Shown in pieces: positions 37,544 through 47,314 of a DNA stretch of 64,000 nt. Each line of letters starts with the position of its first letter. Position 1 is the first letter of the stretch. The translations under genes were made by a program, and so were the position numbers. Source of the DNA: Icerya purchasi (lineage: Eukaryota > Arthropoda > Insecta > Hemiptera > Monophlebidae); NCBI GenBank assembly GCA_039619475.1, contig CM077116.1, positions 371,766,294-371,830,293 of the forward strand, given 5' to 3'. Below the pieces are notes generated by a model. That model saw only the letters and a program-made list of their open reading frames with translations, was not told where the DNA came from and did no database searches.

Positions 37544-37595
37544 ACCCGGGAAAACTCGGGGGAAACTGCGCCAGCTCCGCCATTTATTAGCTACT

Positions 37596-37601
37596 ACATT
37601 A
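37596..37601. repeat. Right 6-bp target site duplication (acatta)
   Basis: Direct repeat of the hexamer at 21711-21716, starting at the base after the last position of the right arm. Confidence 0.85.
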
Positions 37602-38814
37602 CAACCTTCCGTGGAAGTCTATTCGATAGTTCCGCGCTTATTAAATCAAAACCGGAACTCCTCCTTTTCAGCGTTTTAAGTATGCTCTTCACCTTTATTT
37701 CGGTTATCGCTTTTTGATTAAGCGTCTGCCTATTTATTCCTCTTCGCTTGTTTCTTTCTACTCTTCTGACCTTTGTAAATGCCGATTTTCCTCTAATAAA
37801 ACTCCAATTTTATCCTCCTTATATTTCTGTTCGTTTTCGTCAAATTCCGTCATTTATTTATAGTGTCATGATAAACTTACTTATTTTTCTTTCAGTTTTT
37901 ATAATTACCTTAATCCTACTAAACGTATTTCTTTACCGTTCTGTTCTAAATCTGTTCGTCAGCATGTCGCCTGAGTTGAATTCTCCGATGCATTAGGTTT
38001 CTTTTTTCCTTCACACAATCTATACGGACGGTTGCCAAGCGGAGTTGGTTCTGCTTTTTTTTTGTCCTGCCTTTAATTAGTTTCTGGGTCTATTATGTTC
38101 AATTTTCTATGCGGAATCTGTTGCTATTCTATGCGTTGTTCTTTTTGATTCCTCATTAATTACTTTCCCATAAAGTGCACATAATCTCAGATTATAAAAG
38201 TGCTTTATAGGCTATCTCATCTTCTCTTCCTGCTCCCTCTTCCAATTACGTAATACTTCTCGTACGCTTTCTCATCCATAATTCTTCTTTCTTCAGTCGC
38301 TCATTCCAAACTATGGTTCAACTCCTATACTTCTTCATTTTCTAATTCTGCCTCTATTTAACCTCTCTATTCAGTCATCTCTTCAGGTTTTCTTGATATT
38401 TCCCCTCTCTTAAACGTTCTATAATCTCTGCTATTTGTCGTCTTCGCTTTAACCATAGTATCCTTTCTGCATCATTTTCTCGGTTTTCATCTACATCTAC
38501 TCCATTTTGTCCTTTTCACCACCCTTCCATATACTTTCTTGTGATCCTGATATCATATTTTGTTTTTAAATGTGTGGCCTTCTCTGTTGAGCAATCGTCC
38601 TTCTATTCTTCACTGTTAAAACTTGATATCCCTATTCCTTGTAGTGCTAATTGTATTCTCTCATTTCTTTCTGTTTCGGTTATTCCTACCTTTCAAGTAG
38701 TTTTGTCTTCAGTCCTTAAACGCGTAAGAATATAAATGTATCGCTCTTCCTTCCCATTTCTTGGGCTAATGTCCTTGCTGACAAACCCAGTTGAAATTTA
38801 AAAAAAAAAAAAAC
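37602..38814 (+). mobile_element. LINE-A copy 6 (RNase H to poly(A))
   Basis: A decayed 3' portion of LINE-A. Around 38020 the translation IYTDGCQAELVLLF is the start of RNase H (normally Y-T-D-G-S). Frame 38541-38735 gives VFKCVAFSVEQSSFYSSLLK and LDIPIPCSANCILSFLS, aligning with the C terminus of copy 1, and ends KRVRI. The 3' leader gggctaatgtccttgctgac is followed by poly(A) at 38801-38814. Its left edge touches the foldback target duplication, so the foldback element may have inserted at or beside this copy; the left edge is uncertain. Confidence 0.78.
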
Positions 38815-39228
38815 CCTTTTGAATTGATCGACTAGTACTTTTCAGACATCGACTTCTATGTCTCCAGCAACTGTTAAGATCGTTTTAAACTACCAACTGG
38901 GTAATAAATAAATCCTCCTTTTGTTTTAGATCTTTCGCCCAAGGCCTATTTTCATGATTTATTGAAGAAGTGCGATTTCTTGGTTAATTTTTTTTTTTGT
39001 ACTCCCTTTTCAAAAAAAAAAAACTTGTCTATAAGTATTATAAATGAATTAAGATGAGGACAGCCTTTCAGGGGCTTGTCTGATTCAAAATAATATACTA
39101 CTTATCCCAATTTCAAATAATGCGATGGATCTTAGTAAATTATAAAAATTTTATTGGATTTTTTATATTTCATATTATTCTTCATCCAATTATAAAATTA
39201 ATCCTTCAGTTGTCCTCAGCAGCTTATA
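38815..39228. other. Intron 3 spacer
   Basis: AT-rich non-coding sequence with T and A runs near 38990-39023. No feature recognised. Confidence 0.5.
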
Positions 39229-39406
39229 CAATTTAGACTCTCACCGCGTGGTAATTTTAACATGAATCGTCTGTGGGGATGCAACTATCCATAAAACAAC
39301 AATCTTATAGATCCGTATATATTTATAAGATTGTTGTTTTATGGATAGAGTTACATCACCACAAACGATTCGTGTTAAAATTACCACGCGGTGAAAGTCT
39401 AAATTG
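39229..39406. mobile_element. 178-bp hairpin MITE with TA target duplication
   Basis: Two arms of about 82 bases, starting caatttagact and ending agtctaaattg, are near-perfect complements around a short spacer at about 39311-39323. Each end is flanked by TA (39227-39228 and 39407-39408), the target duplication of Tc1/mariner elements. The arms include taaaacaacaatcttata and its complement. It has no coding capacity. A transcript would fold into a precursor-microRNA-like hairpin, longer than usual. Confidence 0.85.
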
Positions 39407-39539
39407 TAGAAATAAATACGAGTACGTTGAATAATTCAGTTAGATTACAGGCTGGTAATCACAGGGAAAAGTTTTGTTATATATGCAATTTCTGTATGTT
39501 TTTTTATGCAGCTTAATATCTTCGCGATAGTTCACATAA

Positions 39540-40020
39540 TCGTTGGTACTGTTATTTTTCGTAAATTTTTTTTTTCTCTAATTCTCTTTCTCACCTTTTT
39601 TATATGCGCCGTTTGTAACTACTAAGGTCATTATATGGAGGTAACTTATATATGTTCGGTCAAACCACTCGTTCTAACGAAGGCTACAACCCTTGTAACA
39701 TTAGTTCTAGTATATTTGCCAGACAATCCTGTCTGTTATTGGGTAGTCTATGCTGTGTCCTGAATAACTTTGGGCACGTGAGAAGAATGTGTGGAACTGT
39801 CGGTATAGCAGCCTGGCCGCAGAAGAAGCACATAGTTGGAGGCGAATATTTGTTAATTATATGACTGTGTGACATAGTGACGTGGCCGATTCGCAGCCGG
39901 CTAAGACTTTTAAAATCATGTCGGAATATTCCCTCCGGTGGCCACCATGGTTCGACTGCGGGCTTAATGTGTTTTAAGAACGTTGTCGTAACTAATTTAA
40001 TTCTTATAACCAACTCGTAG
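39540..40020 (-). mobile_element. LINE 3' fragment (C-terminal zinc-finger-like tail), minus
   Basis: Frame 40013-39684 gives LSRLRIGHVTMSHSHIIN, PPTMCFFCGQAAIPTVPHIL and LTCPKLFRTQHRLPNN. This is the conserved C-terminal tail after RNase H in I- and Jockey-group LINEs (R-L-R-x-G-H, then C-x2-C, H-I-L-x-x-C-P). It is 5'-truncated at about 40020. No poly(A) is obvious. Its sequence is not that of LINE-A. Confidence 0.8.
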
Positions 40021-41050
40021 CCTACAAATTATAGTAACGAACCTACGCATCGTCTTTATAAGTATTTTCGTTGGAATATTATAAAACGACGACTTTGCGA
40101 CTTGCCAATATTAAACTGAGCCAGTCATATTTTGCCAGAACTTCAAATTTACTTGTTAAACCTGTGGAAAGTGAATACAGGAATGTTACAAGCTGCTTTT
40201 TAGACTCAAACTTTTCTTTGTTCCCGGCTTTGCAGTGACTGAAAATTCGACAGAATTTAATAGTAAACATTTTTACTAGTTAGTTTACAACACTGAATTT
40301 TAATATCGTAGAGCAAAATGATACAGTACGATTAAGGAACTTAAACTATCACCACGGATTAAGAACTTGTTATGATAATTGATTATATTACGTATCTAGA
40401 GTCACATGCTTTTGTTAATGACGGTCAACTTGGCAGTGTAAACGGTTGTTTCGAGTGCAAGTTTCAACTTTTACGTTAGGCAAATGCTGCTTCTACGAAA
40501 TTCTGTGCTCCATTTATCTTGAAACTGTTAGTACATGGCAGCATAAAATCGAGTTAAAATATTTCGACGTCATTAATGAAATGAAACTTAGTTATCGAAT
40601 GGTGTAATATTACTCATCTTCAGTGTTGTGAAGACCGTGCGCGTTCGTTGCTACATTTATTTTTTGATAAATTCAGACGCGTATATTTAAATCATATCTA
40701 GAAGATCATTTTTTTACTTTTAATTTTACTACATAATAATAATTTCATCCCCTAAGGTTGGTAAAAGTTAGTATTTTAATTTTCTCCTTCTTTTCTTTTC
40801 TTTACTTTATGTATTAATCTATGGATTTTTTTACCTCTTTTTATTTATTTAATTTTATTTCTGCGGTAAATTTTATATTATCCTTAAGGTAATCTATTAA
40901 GTGTGGAATAAGGAACATAAGGAACGGCCAATTGGGCTCTTGTTCCATAGTCAACAAAAAAAAAAAAAAAAATCAAAACATCGTGTAGATAAGTCGCAGA
41001 TTATTTAATGTAAAACGTTTATAATAACAATGGTGCTTTCGTGTTCACAG
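40021..41050. other. Intron 3, 3' end, with a LINE poly(A) tail
   Basis: Mostly non-coding. At 40905-40972, gaacggccaattgggctctt followed by a tract of 17 A (40956-40972) looks like a retrotransposon 3' end in + orientation, with no coding part recognised upstream. The acceptor tcgtgttcacag ends at 41050. Confidence 0.45.
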
Positions 41051-41272
41051 AATCAAGAACTTTCTGAGCTGGTGTATCATCTTCCCTGGTACAAATTACC
41101 ATCGCAGTGCTGTAAGGATATTTACATTTTTTTGTGTCAGACGCAGAAACCATTAAAATTCAAGGGATTAGCCATCTACATTGCGTCTTTGTACACGTTT
41201 TTATCGATAGTAAAAATGTCTTATTCTTATTTCAATTTCCTACGCACCTACGGAATGTATAAAGATAAATAG
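41051..41272 (+). CDS. Odorant receptor exon 4, C terminus (residues 363-435)
   Basis: The last coding exon, phase 0, after acceptor TTCACAG. It reads NQELSELVYHLPWYKLPSQC, then an intracellular loop, then QTQKPLKFKGLAIYIASLYT and FLSIVKMSYSYFNFLR before TAG at 41270. These match the family signature of insect odorant receptors: L-P-W-Y, Q-K-P-L-x-F/L, and the seventh helix ending S-Y-S-Y-F-x-x-L-R. The C-terminal extension TYGMYKDK is slightly longer than usual. The intact signature after a 20.8-kb intron argues that the gene is still spliced and under selection. Confidence 0.92.
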   Translation, partial: NQELSELVYHLPWYKLPSQCCKDIYIFLCQTQKPLKFKGLAIYIASLYTFLSIVKMSYSYFNFLRTYGMYKDK

Positions 41273-42234
41273 ACAAAATGTTTTACGTTGGAAATTTCAA
41301 AAGAGAAGCGGAGATACATCTGCATTTGGCTATGAGTCGGCATACTTTATTCTTCTCGATCGATTAAGATCGGATCTTCAATCAAGTGCCGTTTAATGCT
41401 ATACTTATTACTGTATTATACATTACACACATGCACACACTCACAGAGTAAGTTCGATAATCCGTATAAGTGAAATTCTATATATATATATTAACCCTTA
41501 ACTGCAATCGCTACTTTAAAGTTGCGTAACTACTATCACTGCGTTATCCTGGAACTAAGCTTTTTAAAAATACGTTTGTAATTTAAGAAAATACACGTAT
41601 TGATTTAAAGACATTTATTATATTTCTTCACTTGTAATAATCAGGTGAATTTTACACTTTTTTTGCCTAAAATATAGCAGTCAAATTATAAACTTCGCTA
41701 TGCTAACATGTATCACAAAAACATGATTAATTTTTAAGTGAACAAGAATCATGATGGTGAAAAAAATGACGTTTTCAGAAATGTCGAAAATGACAATATA
41801 CAATTTTAAGCGCTACAAAATAAACCAGTTGCTTTGTCAATAACAGTTTATGTTTGCTCCCAATTAAGACGTAATATGTTCTGTTTTGGTACTTCACAAA
41901 TAGTTTTGAAGATATTGAACATAACTTATCATCGTAACTAAAAGGGCACAAGCCGAAAGCATCTCCTTTTTTTAACCTTTTTAGACTGCAATGTTATATA
42001 CTTGATTTTAAAGGCCCTCACGGATGCCAACCATGAAATCTTTTGGCACTCGTGGATTTAATTTATTTAAATTTAAATCTATTGTTATTAAATTAATTTT
42101 TATGTTTTATTTTAAACGATATATTTGAGTTAAATGCCTACACCCATCTTTCATAAACGGCCGACCTCCAAACACCTACTTATTAAAATATATATACATA
42201 TATATAAAGTAAAGTAAAGAGAGTTCTATACCCT
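41273..42234. other. 3' flank of the odorant receptor gene
   Basis: Non-coding. A possible polyadenylation hexamer aataaa occurs at about 41818, too far to be assigned with confidence. A small imperfect hairpin lies near 42013-42056 (cacggatgccaa with ttggcactcgtgg). Short (TA)n runs at 41481-41490 and 42188-42206. Confidence 0.45.
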
Positions 42235-42484
42235 TGATAAGGTATTATGGATTGTGAAGTTAAGGTTCACAATGTACTAAGCCCAACGGCACTAATGAGA
42301 GTGGGGGGCCAGTTCCTTTCTACTTAGGATCCGCCTTTACTTTCTCAGATATCTCTGGTACCCAATTATTTCAAGCTGGGTAAGCTTGGGAGCGACTTGG
42401 ATCCGGGACGAGACAACTCCTGAAATCCCATGATACCCTTGGTTCGGTAGCCAAACACCTTAACCACTAGGCTACTACGCTGCC
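42235..42484 (-). mobile_element. SINE-1 copy 4, minus strand
   Basis: Reverse complement matches copies 1 and 3. The A box tagcctagtggttaagg lies at about 42456-42472 and a diverged B region near 42410. The body contains aaagtaaaggcggatccta, agtagaaaggaactggccc and cttagtacattgtgaac. This is the longest-conserved copy in the window. Confidence 0.85.
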
Positions 42485-42511
42485 ATACATATATATATAT
42501 ATATATATTAA

Positions 42512-42800
42512 TTACAACGTAATTCTTAGGCTACCCCCCATTCGAAAAAATGTCCCAATTTTATGTAACGCTAAATGTCCCAGAAAAATGTTCCAATTTT
42601 ATGTAACGTTTGTTATATTTTGTAGGATTTTTGTTATTGTTATTTAAAAAATGTCACAATTTTATGTAATGAAATATGTAATGAAAAATGTAACGAAAAA
42701 ATGTCTTAATTTTATATAACGGAAGTTAAATGTTAGAATAGGATTTTTGTGGTTATGTTATTTTTCGTGTGTGTTGATGCCAGTAAGAATTACGTTGTAA
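42512..42800. mobile_element. 289-bp candidate MITE with 17-bp inverted ends
   Basis: Perfect inverted ends ttacaacgtaattctta (42512-42528) and taagaattacgttgtaa (42784-42800). The interior holds several imperfect repeats of aaatgtcccaattttatgta plus acg (near 42548, 42584, 42650 and 42696). No target duplication could be assigned with confidence, and no coding capacity exists. Confidence 0.5.
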
Positions 42801-43525
42801 ATTTTGATCATTTTATACAAAGTATAGAAGAGAAAGAGACAGAAATAAAAGCAAGAGGGGTCAAGGGGCACAGCCCCTTGCGAGGCCAAAATGGCCGAGT
42901 TTATATATCTATATATATAAAAATGAATCGTCGATTAGTATGTACGCCCATAACTTGCGAACGACTACACCGAATTGGTTAATATTTTTTTTATTGTATT
43001 CGTTATTGCCAGGAGAAGGTTTGTGTGAAAGAAAATTTTAGGAAAGTTCACTGGAAAAGCTTTAAAGTTTCATAATATGAAAAGTGAGTGAGAGAGTATG
43101 TATATGTATATGTGTAAGAAAGAAGGATATATTCTTGGTCGCATCAGTGTCATCGTAAAAAATAACGAAGATGGGTCTCACTATCGATGAACAATTAACA
43201 AAGTGAACAAAAAAAAACTGTCCTCTAAAAGACCAGATCCTTTTTTCTTCATTATCCCTTGCCGACATTATCGTTTTCCCAAAGCGGTTAACAATTGTCA
43301 CCGATACAAAAGAATGAATATTATACCGCAACCTTCAAGGGTCATAAAGAACCATTTTTCGGAAGTATCTTTTCCGTCCGGTCACATTGTAAGGCTAATC
43401 GTCGTAAATGTATCGCTACAATGCCGATCTTCTACGAATTTTGCGGAAGCGACTTCTGTAGGTATATGCATCGAAGAAACCTGTTTTTTAACGGGACAAG
43501 CTAGAAATTTGAGGGTGGTTAGTTA

Positions 43526-43735
43526 TAGAAAATTCAAATTCCTCGATCATTTGAATTTGTGTCTTCGTTCTGTAAACATTGAAGTAAACATTTTCAGCGT
43601 ATTTAAACTTTTTAAAGTGATTTTAAAAATTTTTCAAAGTTTTTCCACAGTCATTCATCATTCATTTAATTTGGTAATTACAATTATGCATTTATTTATT
43701 TATTTATTTAAATTAATTTCTCCGTGATTATTATA
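43526..43735 (+). repeat. Dispersed repeat, copy a
   Basis: About 175-200 bases are similar, in the same orientation, to 49058-49262. Shared pieces include gaaaattc/gaactcctcgat, gtaaacattgaa, aaatttttcaaagttt, cattcatttaatt and tacaatacaatac. The open frame 43203-43727 running through it is not a gene. Confidence 0.6.
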
Positions 43736-45439
43736 ATATACGATACAATACCTTATATATAAAAATGAGTTGCCTTATGTGGGTCTCGCTTCTCCTCCAA
43801 AACGGCTGAACCGATTTGAATAATTTTTTTTTTTGTTGTATTCGTAGTTCTTAGGAGGTTTGCAAAAAAATTGCATTGAAATTGCACAATTCGCAAAAAA
43901 GTGTAACTCAAGGAAGGTTCGACCGATTTTGCTTATTTTTTTTTTCTAAAATATTGGCTAAGATTTAAATTAGGTTCCTACAAAAAAAAATTTGAAAAAG
44001 TTGCACGGAAATTACAAAATTCGCCTAGAATACTCCAAGCAATAAAACATGCGGTAGGCCAAACAGGTGAGCGGGTAATTTCAGATACCTGGAAACAGAG
44101 AGGAACGAATAGTCAAAAAAGGGCGTCGGTCTTGACTCTCAGCTGATCAACGGGCGGTCGCTTAATGACGGTACGGAAATCATGCGCTACGCATGCAGTA
44201 AAAAAAAAAACATAAACGAATCAAAAATATCGTAATAAACAGTTCGTTTTTATTTTTTTTTTTGTATAAATTTTATATTAAAATAAGAAAAAGAAAAATG
44301 CTTTTTAATAGCTACCAAACAAAAAATGAAAAAGAAAATCGGTTAATAAACGAAAAAAGATTTTGCCTATTTACATGCAGATGTTAAATGTTTTGCGTAT
44401 TTATATATTTGTTTGTGAAAGTGAATTACTGAGAATATGTTGTGCACATTTTAAAACTCCCCTTATGTGCAGTATATTCTTATTACATTTTGCAGTGATT
44501 TAGTCGGAAATTTTTTCAAATTGGTTGGATCACAGACGTGCTTATATCTAACATTTGTGAGTTGTAGCAGACTAAATTTGCCGTCATTAAATTTGGTCGC
44601 AACGATAAACTAATAATATAATTAAAAGATGTAGCAGAACAATGTAGGTGAATGGTCGTTTAGCGAGTACAGTGCAAACCGGTCTGCATTTCTCTTAAAC
44701 ATGGTACACCCTAAATCGGGAAAAAGAAAAGAAAATAATAAACGACCCGACTTCACAAGTACAGCGAGAACAACAAAATAATGAAACACATGCCCGGTAA
44801 TCAGGTAACGAAAGAAATTTGAGAAGCACGAAGAGATTGTCCCAACAATGAGACATTTATACAACTGAAAGGTCTTGGATCCGAAAAATTAATTACCGAC
44901 AGGAAATCGAAAGATTGACCGGAAACATTACAATAAGTGCATCAACAATTTTTTGCATGTATTTCGTGTTTCGAGTTATTCAGACCTATTCGTGTTTTCG
45001 TTTCGGTAAATGTGCTTCATCCGCCCATTCGTTATTCGCATATTATCCATGTGTATTCGTTTTAAAATGTGTTCGGTATTTTCGCAACTTTCAGTAATAT
45101 TGTATGAATATATTCACATTTGTGTGGTGAGTGCCAATTTTATATTTCAGTCTTATAAATATTGTGATTTATTATTTATCTTAGCAAGAAAAAAAATTTT
45201 AAAATGTTGTAAAAAGGTTATATATATAAAGACGTCTAACACTTTGACTGCTAAATGCCCGTAAAAAACACATAGAAATATATTTATAAAAATCAACATT
45301 TGCAGTCATTGAAAACATTTTCCAATCATCCGGAAAATAAATTCGAAGGCTCAATCCTGTGTGTTTTTAGATTGGCTAAAACGTTTTTATCTTTATCAGT
45401 AAACATTAGTTTTATAATATTAATTCAACGTATTACAAC
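43736..45439. other. Interior of Helitron-like region
   Basis: Non-coding, AT-rich, with two head-like segments (43750-43815, and a weaker echo at 43905-43935). No Helitron Rep or helicase motif is visible in any frame. Confidence 0.45.
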
Positions 45440-45472
45440 TGAGCCATAGCAACGCGTGCCCGGGTCTACTAT

Positions 45473-47314
45473 CTATATACAATGGCTGTCCCACGGCAAG
45501 TGAGAGTAACTTTAGTGTGAGTAGGCAACCAATCACAGCGCGTTTAAAGCCCATTTAATTAGCCATCGAATGCAACAAACCGGAAGTTCATACCTCACCC
45601 CTACACCCGCAGCATCGATTTGAAAAAAAAGTGTTTTGTCAACCCCTACAATTTTTTTCAAGCGGATCGGATCGTAACGGGTCTCGCAATCAGATAATCC
45701 TAAAGGTCATTCCATCAGCTGTCAAATGCAATAAACCGGATGTTTCTACGAGCATTATTACGTGTTTTATAGTCGAAAGAATAAGACACAAATTGTGAAA
45801 ACCGCGTGCAGTTTTGTGTTGTCAACATGGATAAGAAAGGTATCGAGCAAGAACAGCAGTATGTGATTCGTTATTATTGTTGATTGCAAAAAACGGCTAA
45901 AGAGACGGTAGATTTATTAAAAGAAGAAGCGTATCCTGATGATATTGGACTCGGTAATTCAACAATATTTCGATAGCATAGCGCGATTTCGAAAAATATT
46001 CGACACCGATCAAGAAGTCGTGAATGCGGTACAGACCATTTTAAACACAACACCTGTCGGCGAGTTTAAAGCGACCTTTACAAGCCATAGGTGCCTATTT
46101 CGAGAAGATTAATATGAATGATGAAGATGGGTAATAATTTATGTAAAAATTTTGAAATACAGTTTCTTCCAAAATGTTGTAATTTTTTTGTCTAAAAAAA
46201 CGGTGGCGGTCGACGAAACACTTTTTTTCAAAATCGATGCTGCAGGACGAACCCCCGGGAGGTAGAAACTCCCGGTTTGTTGCATTCGATAGATAATTAA
46301 ATGGACTTTAAGATGTACCCGGAGCGAACGCGCTGTGAGTAGGTGCCTACTCACACCAAAATTACTCTCACTTCCTGTGGGACAGGCATTGTGTATAAAA
46401 CAAAGTCGGGTTAGTTAAATCAACGGCTGGACCGATTTTTATGATCTTTGATTTGTTGGATTGTCCGTCCCGAATAGCAGAATACAAAATTTAAAAAAAA
46501 AATCATGAAGAAAATTCGTTTTTTTTTTTTTGCTATTTTTGGGCCCAAAAGGGAAATTCGAATAACTTTTTTCACCGTAATTTTGAAATTTTATGAAAGG
46601 GCTGTTGTGTTTTATTTTATATTTTGAATTCCGATTTTAAACGATTGTTTGATGATGAGTTATGAATTTTTTAAGGGCGATTTTTGAGGTCGTTCTAAGT
46701 TCTATATTATATATTCTAGACGGTTTCTTGCCGACCAGGGTAATCGGTCAGCTTAAAGTTGTCAATTGTCATAGATAGAAGTTTTAATAATTTATAACCC
46801 GATTCCGATAAGTCAAACTGTTTCCGAGCTATTATATAATTGAATATTTTTTTCGTTTCTGAACCATCTTATTGGGATTATTCCGTACATTATATGTGTA
46901 CGAAATCCTAAAAAAGGTTATAAATTTACTTTAAGATATTAAATTACTTTAGAAATAGGTTTTTATCGTGTACAGCTCATCATCAGCTAACTGCACAGAG
47001 TACACACTTTATTAAAAAGTATATAAATTGAGTGTGTACTATATGTTGTTAGCCGATGATATAGCCCGAAAAAGCATGTTTCCAAAAAGTAGTTCACTTT
47101 AATTTTTCAAAGTAAATTTATACTGATTTTTGTTATTAAAGGGGATAATGTCTTTCTGCCACGTGAATTACATTTATTTCAATGTAATTAAAATACTTTT
47201 CATTTTGATTTTTGTACATTTATTGAACTTAATATTTTTTGAGTATTGATTGCTGAATGGTTAACACAATATTTATTCGTTCTGGGGCGGTACGAAGTTC
47301 ACCGGGTCAGCTAG
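45473..47314 (+). mobile_element. Helitron-like element 2, interrupted by a mariner-like element
   Basis: The 3' end at 47285-47314 reads ggcggtacgaagttcaccgg then gtcagCTAG followed by T, a classic Helitron terminus with a short cggt/accg stem. The head begins tctata at 45473 and resumes after the inserted element at 46394 as tataaaacaaagtcgggtta, then caacggctggaccgattttt. Without the insert it is about 0.92 kb and non-autonomous. It directly follows element 1, head to tail. Confidence 0.68.
45478..46393 (+). mobile_element. Mariner-like element with long inverted ends (916 bp)
   Basis: Inverted ends of about 170 bases start tacaatggctgtcccac (left) and cacaatgcctgtcccac (right, complement), both flanked by TA. 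The ends share gtgagagtaa, gtgtgagtaggca, cacagcgcg, catttaatta, cgaatgcaacaaacc and gcagcatcgatt. The interior starts MDKKGIEQEQQYVIRYYC from an ATG at 45827 and continues, after a stop, KTAKETVDLLKEEAYPD and GNSTIFR, the N-terminal DNA-binding region of a mariner-type transposase. The catalytic part is absent. It sits in the TA of the Helitron 2 head. Confidence 0.82.

Larger units (their letters stand above)
21717..37595. mobile_element. Giant foldback element, 15.9 kb, 7.5-kb inverted arms
   Basis: Two arms in inverted orientation, 21717-29266 and 29860-37595, flank a 593-bp TA-rich spacer. The outer ends begin agtagctaataaatg and end with its complement, catttattagctact. A 6-bp target duplication (acatta) flanks the whole. 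Positions pair by a fixed sum: 59126 for the inner part and 59312 outside the 186-bp repeat zone. So the arms have no other net length difference. The few mismatches I found include 24671 (a versus g across arms), 21732 and 29259. Known 6-bp target duplications with AG...CT ends are a hallmark of Polinton/Maverick elements, but no Polinton protein (protein-primed polymerase, integrase, ATPase, capsid) is visible. Long inverted repeats with internal tandem arrays recall Drosophila Foldback elements. I call it an unclassified, non-autonomous foldback transposon inserted in odorant receptor intron 3. Confidence 0.9.
29860..37595. repeat. Right inverted arm of the foldback element (7,736 bp)
   Basis: Inverted copy of the left arm, longer by exactly 186 bp because of one extra tandem unit near 35646-36018. 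Mirrored open frames translate identically in nearly all cases, for example 31045-31326 with 27800-28081 and 34243-34488 with 24638-24883 (one Met/Val difference). This near identity implies recent origin, gene conversion between arms, or a sequence assembly effect. Confidence 0.9.
42908..45471 (+). mobile_element. Helitron-like element 1 (degenerate tail)
   Basis: The head at 42908, preceded by A, reads tctatatatataaaaatgaa, the usual start of many arthropod Helitrons (5' TC). It is followed by the common phrase gcgaacgactacaccgaatt. A related head-like segment at 43750-43815 (tatatataaaaatgag, then aacggctgaaccgatttg) suggests either nesting or duplication. Near 45440-45471 agcaacgcgtgcccgggt followed by ctactat looks like a mutated Helitron 3' end (normally ccgggtcagctag). 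No Rep/helicase is present, so it is non-autonomous. Confidence 0.55.

Noticed and set aside
43203..43727. 174-codon plus-strand frame
   Set aside because: It crosses a dispersed repeat and ends in Leu/Ile-rich AT sequence; no recognised motif.
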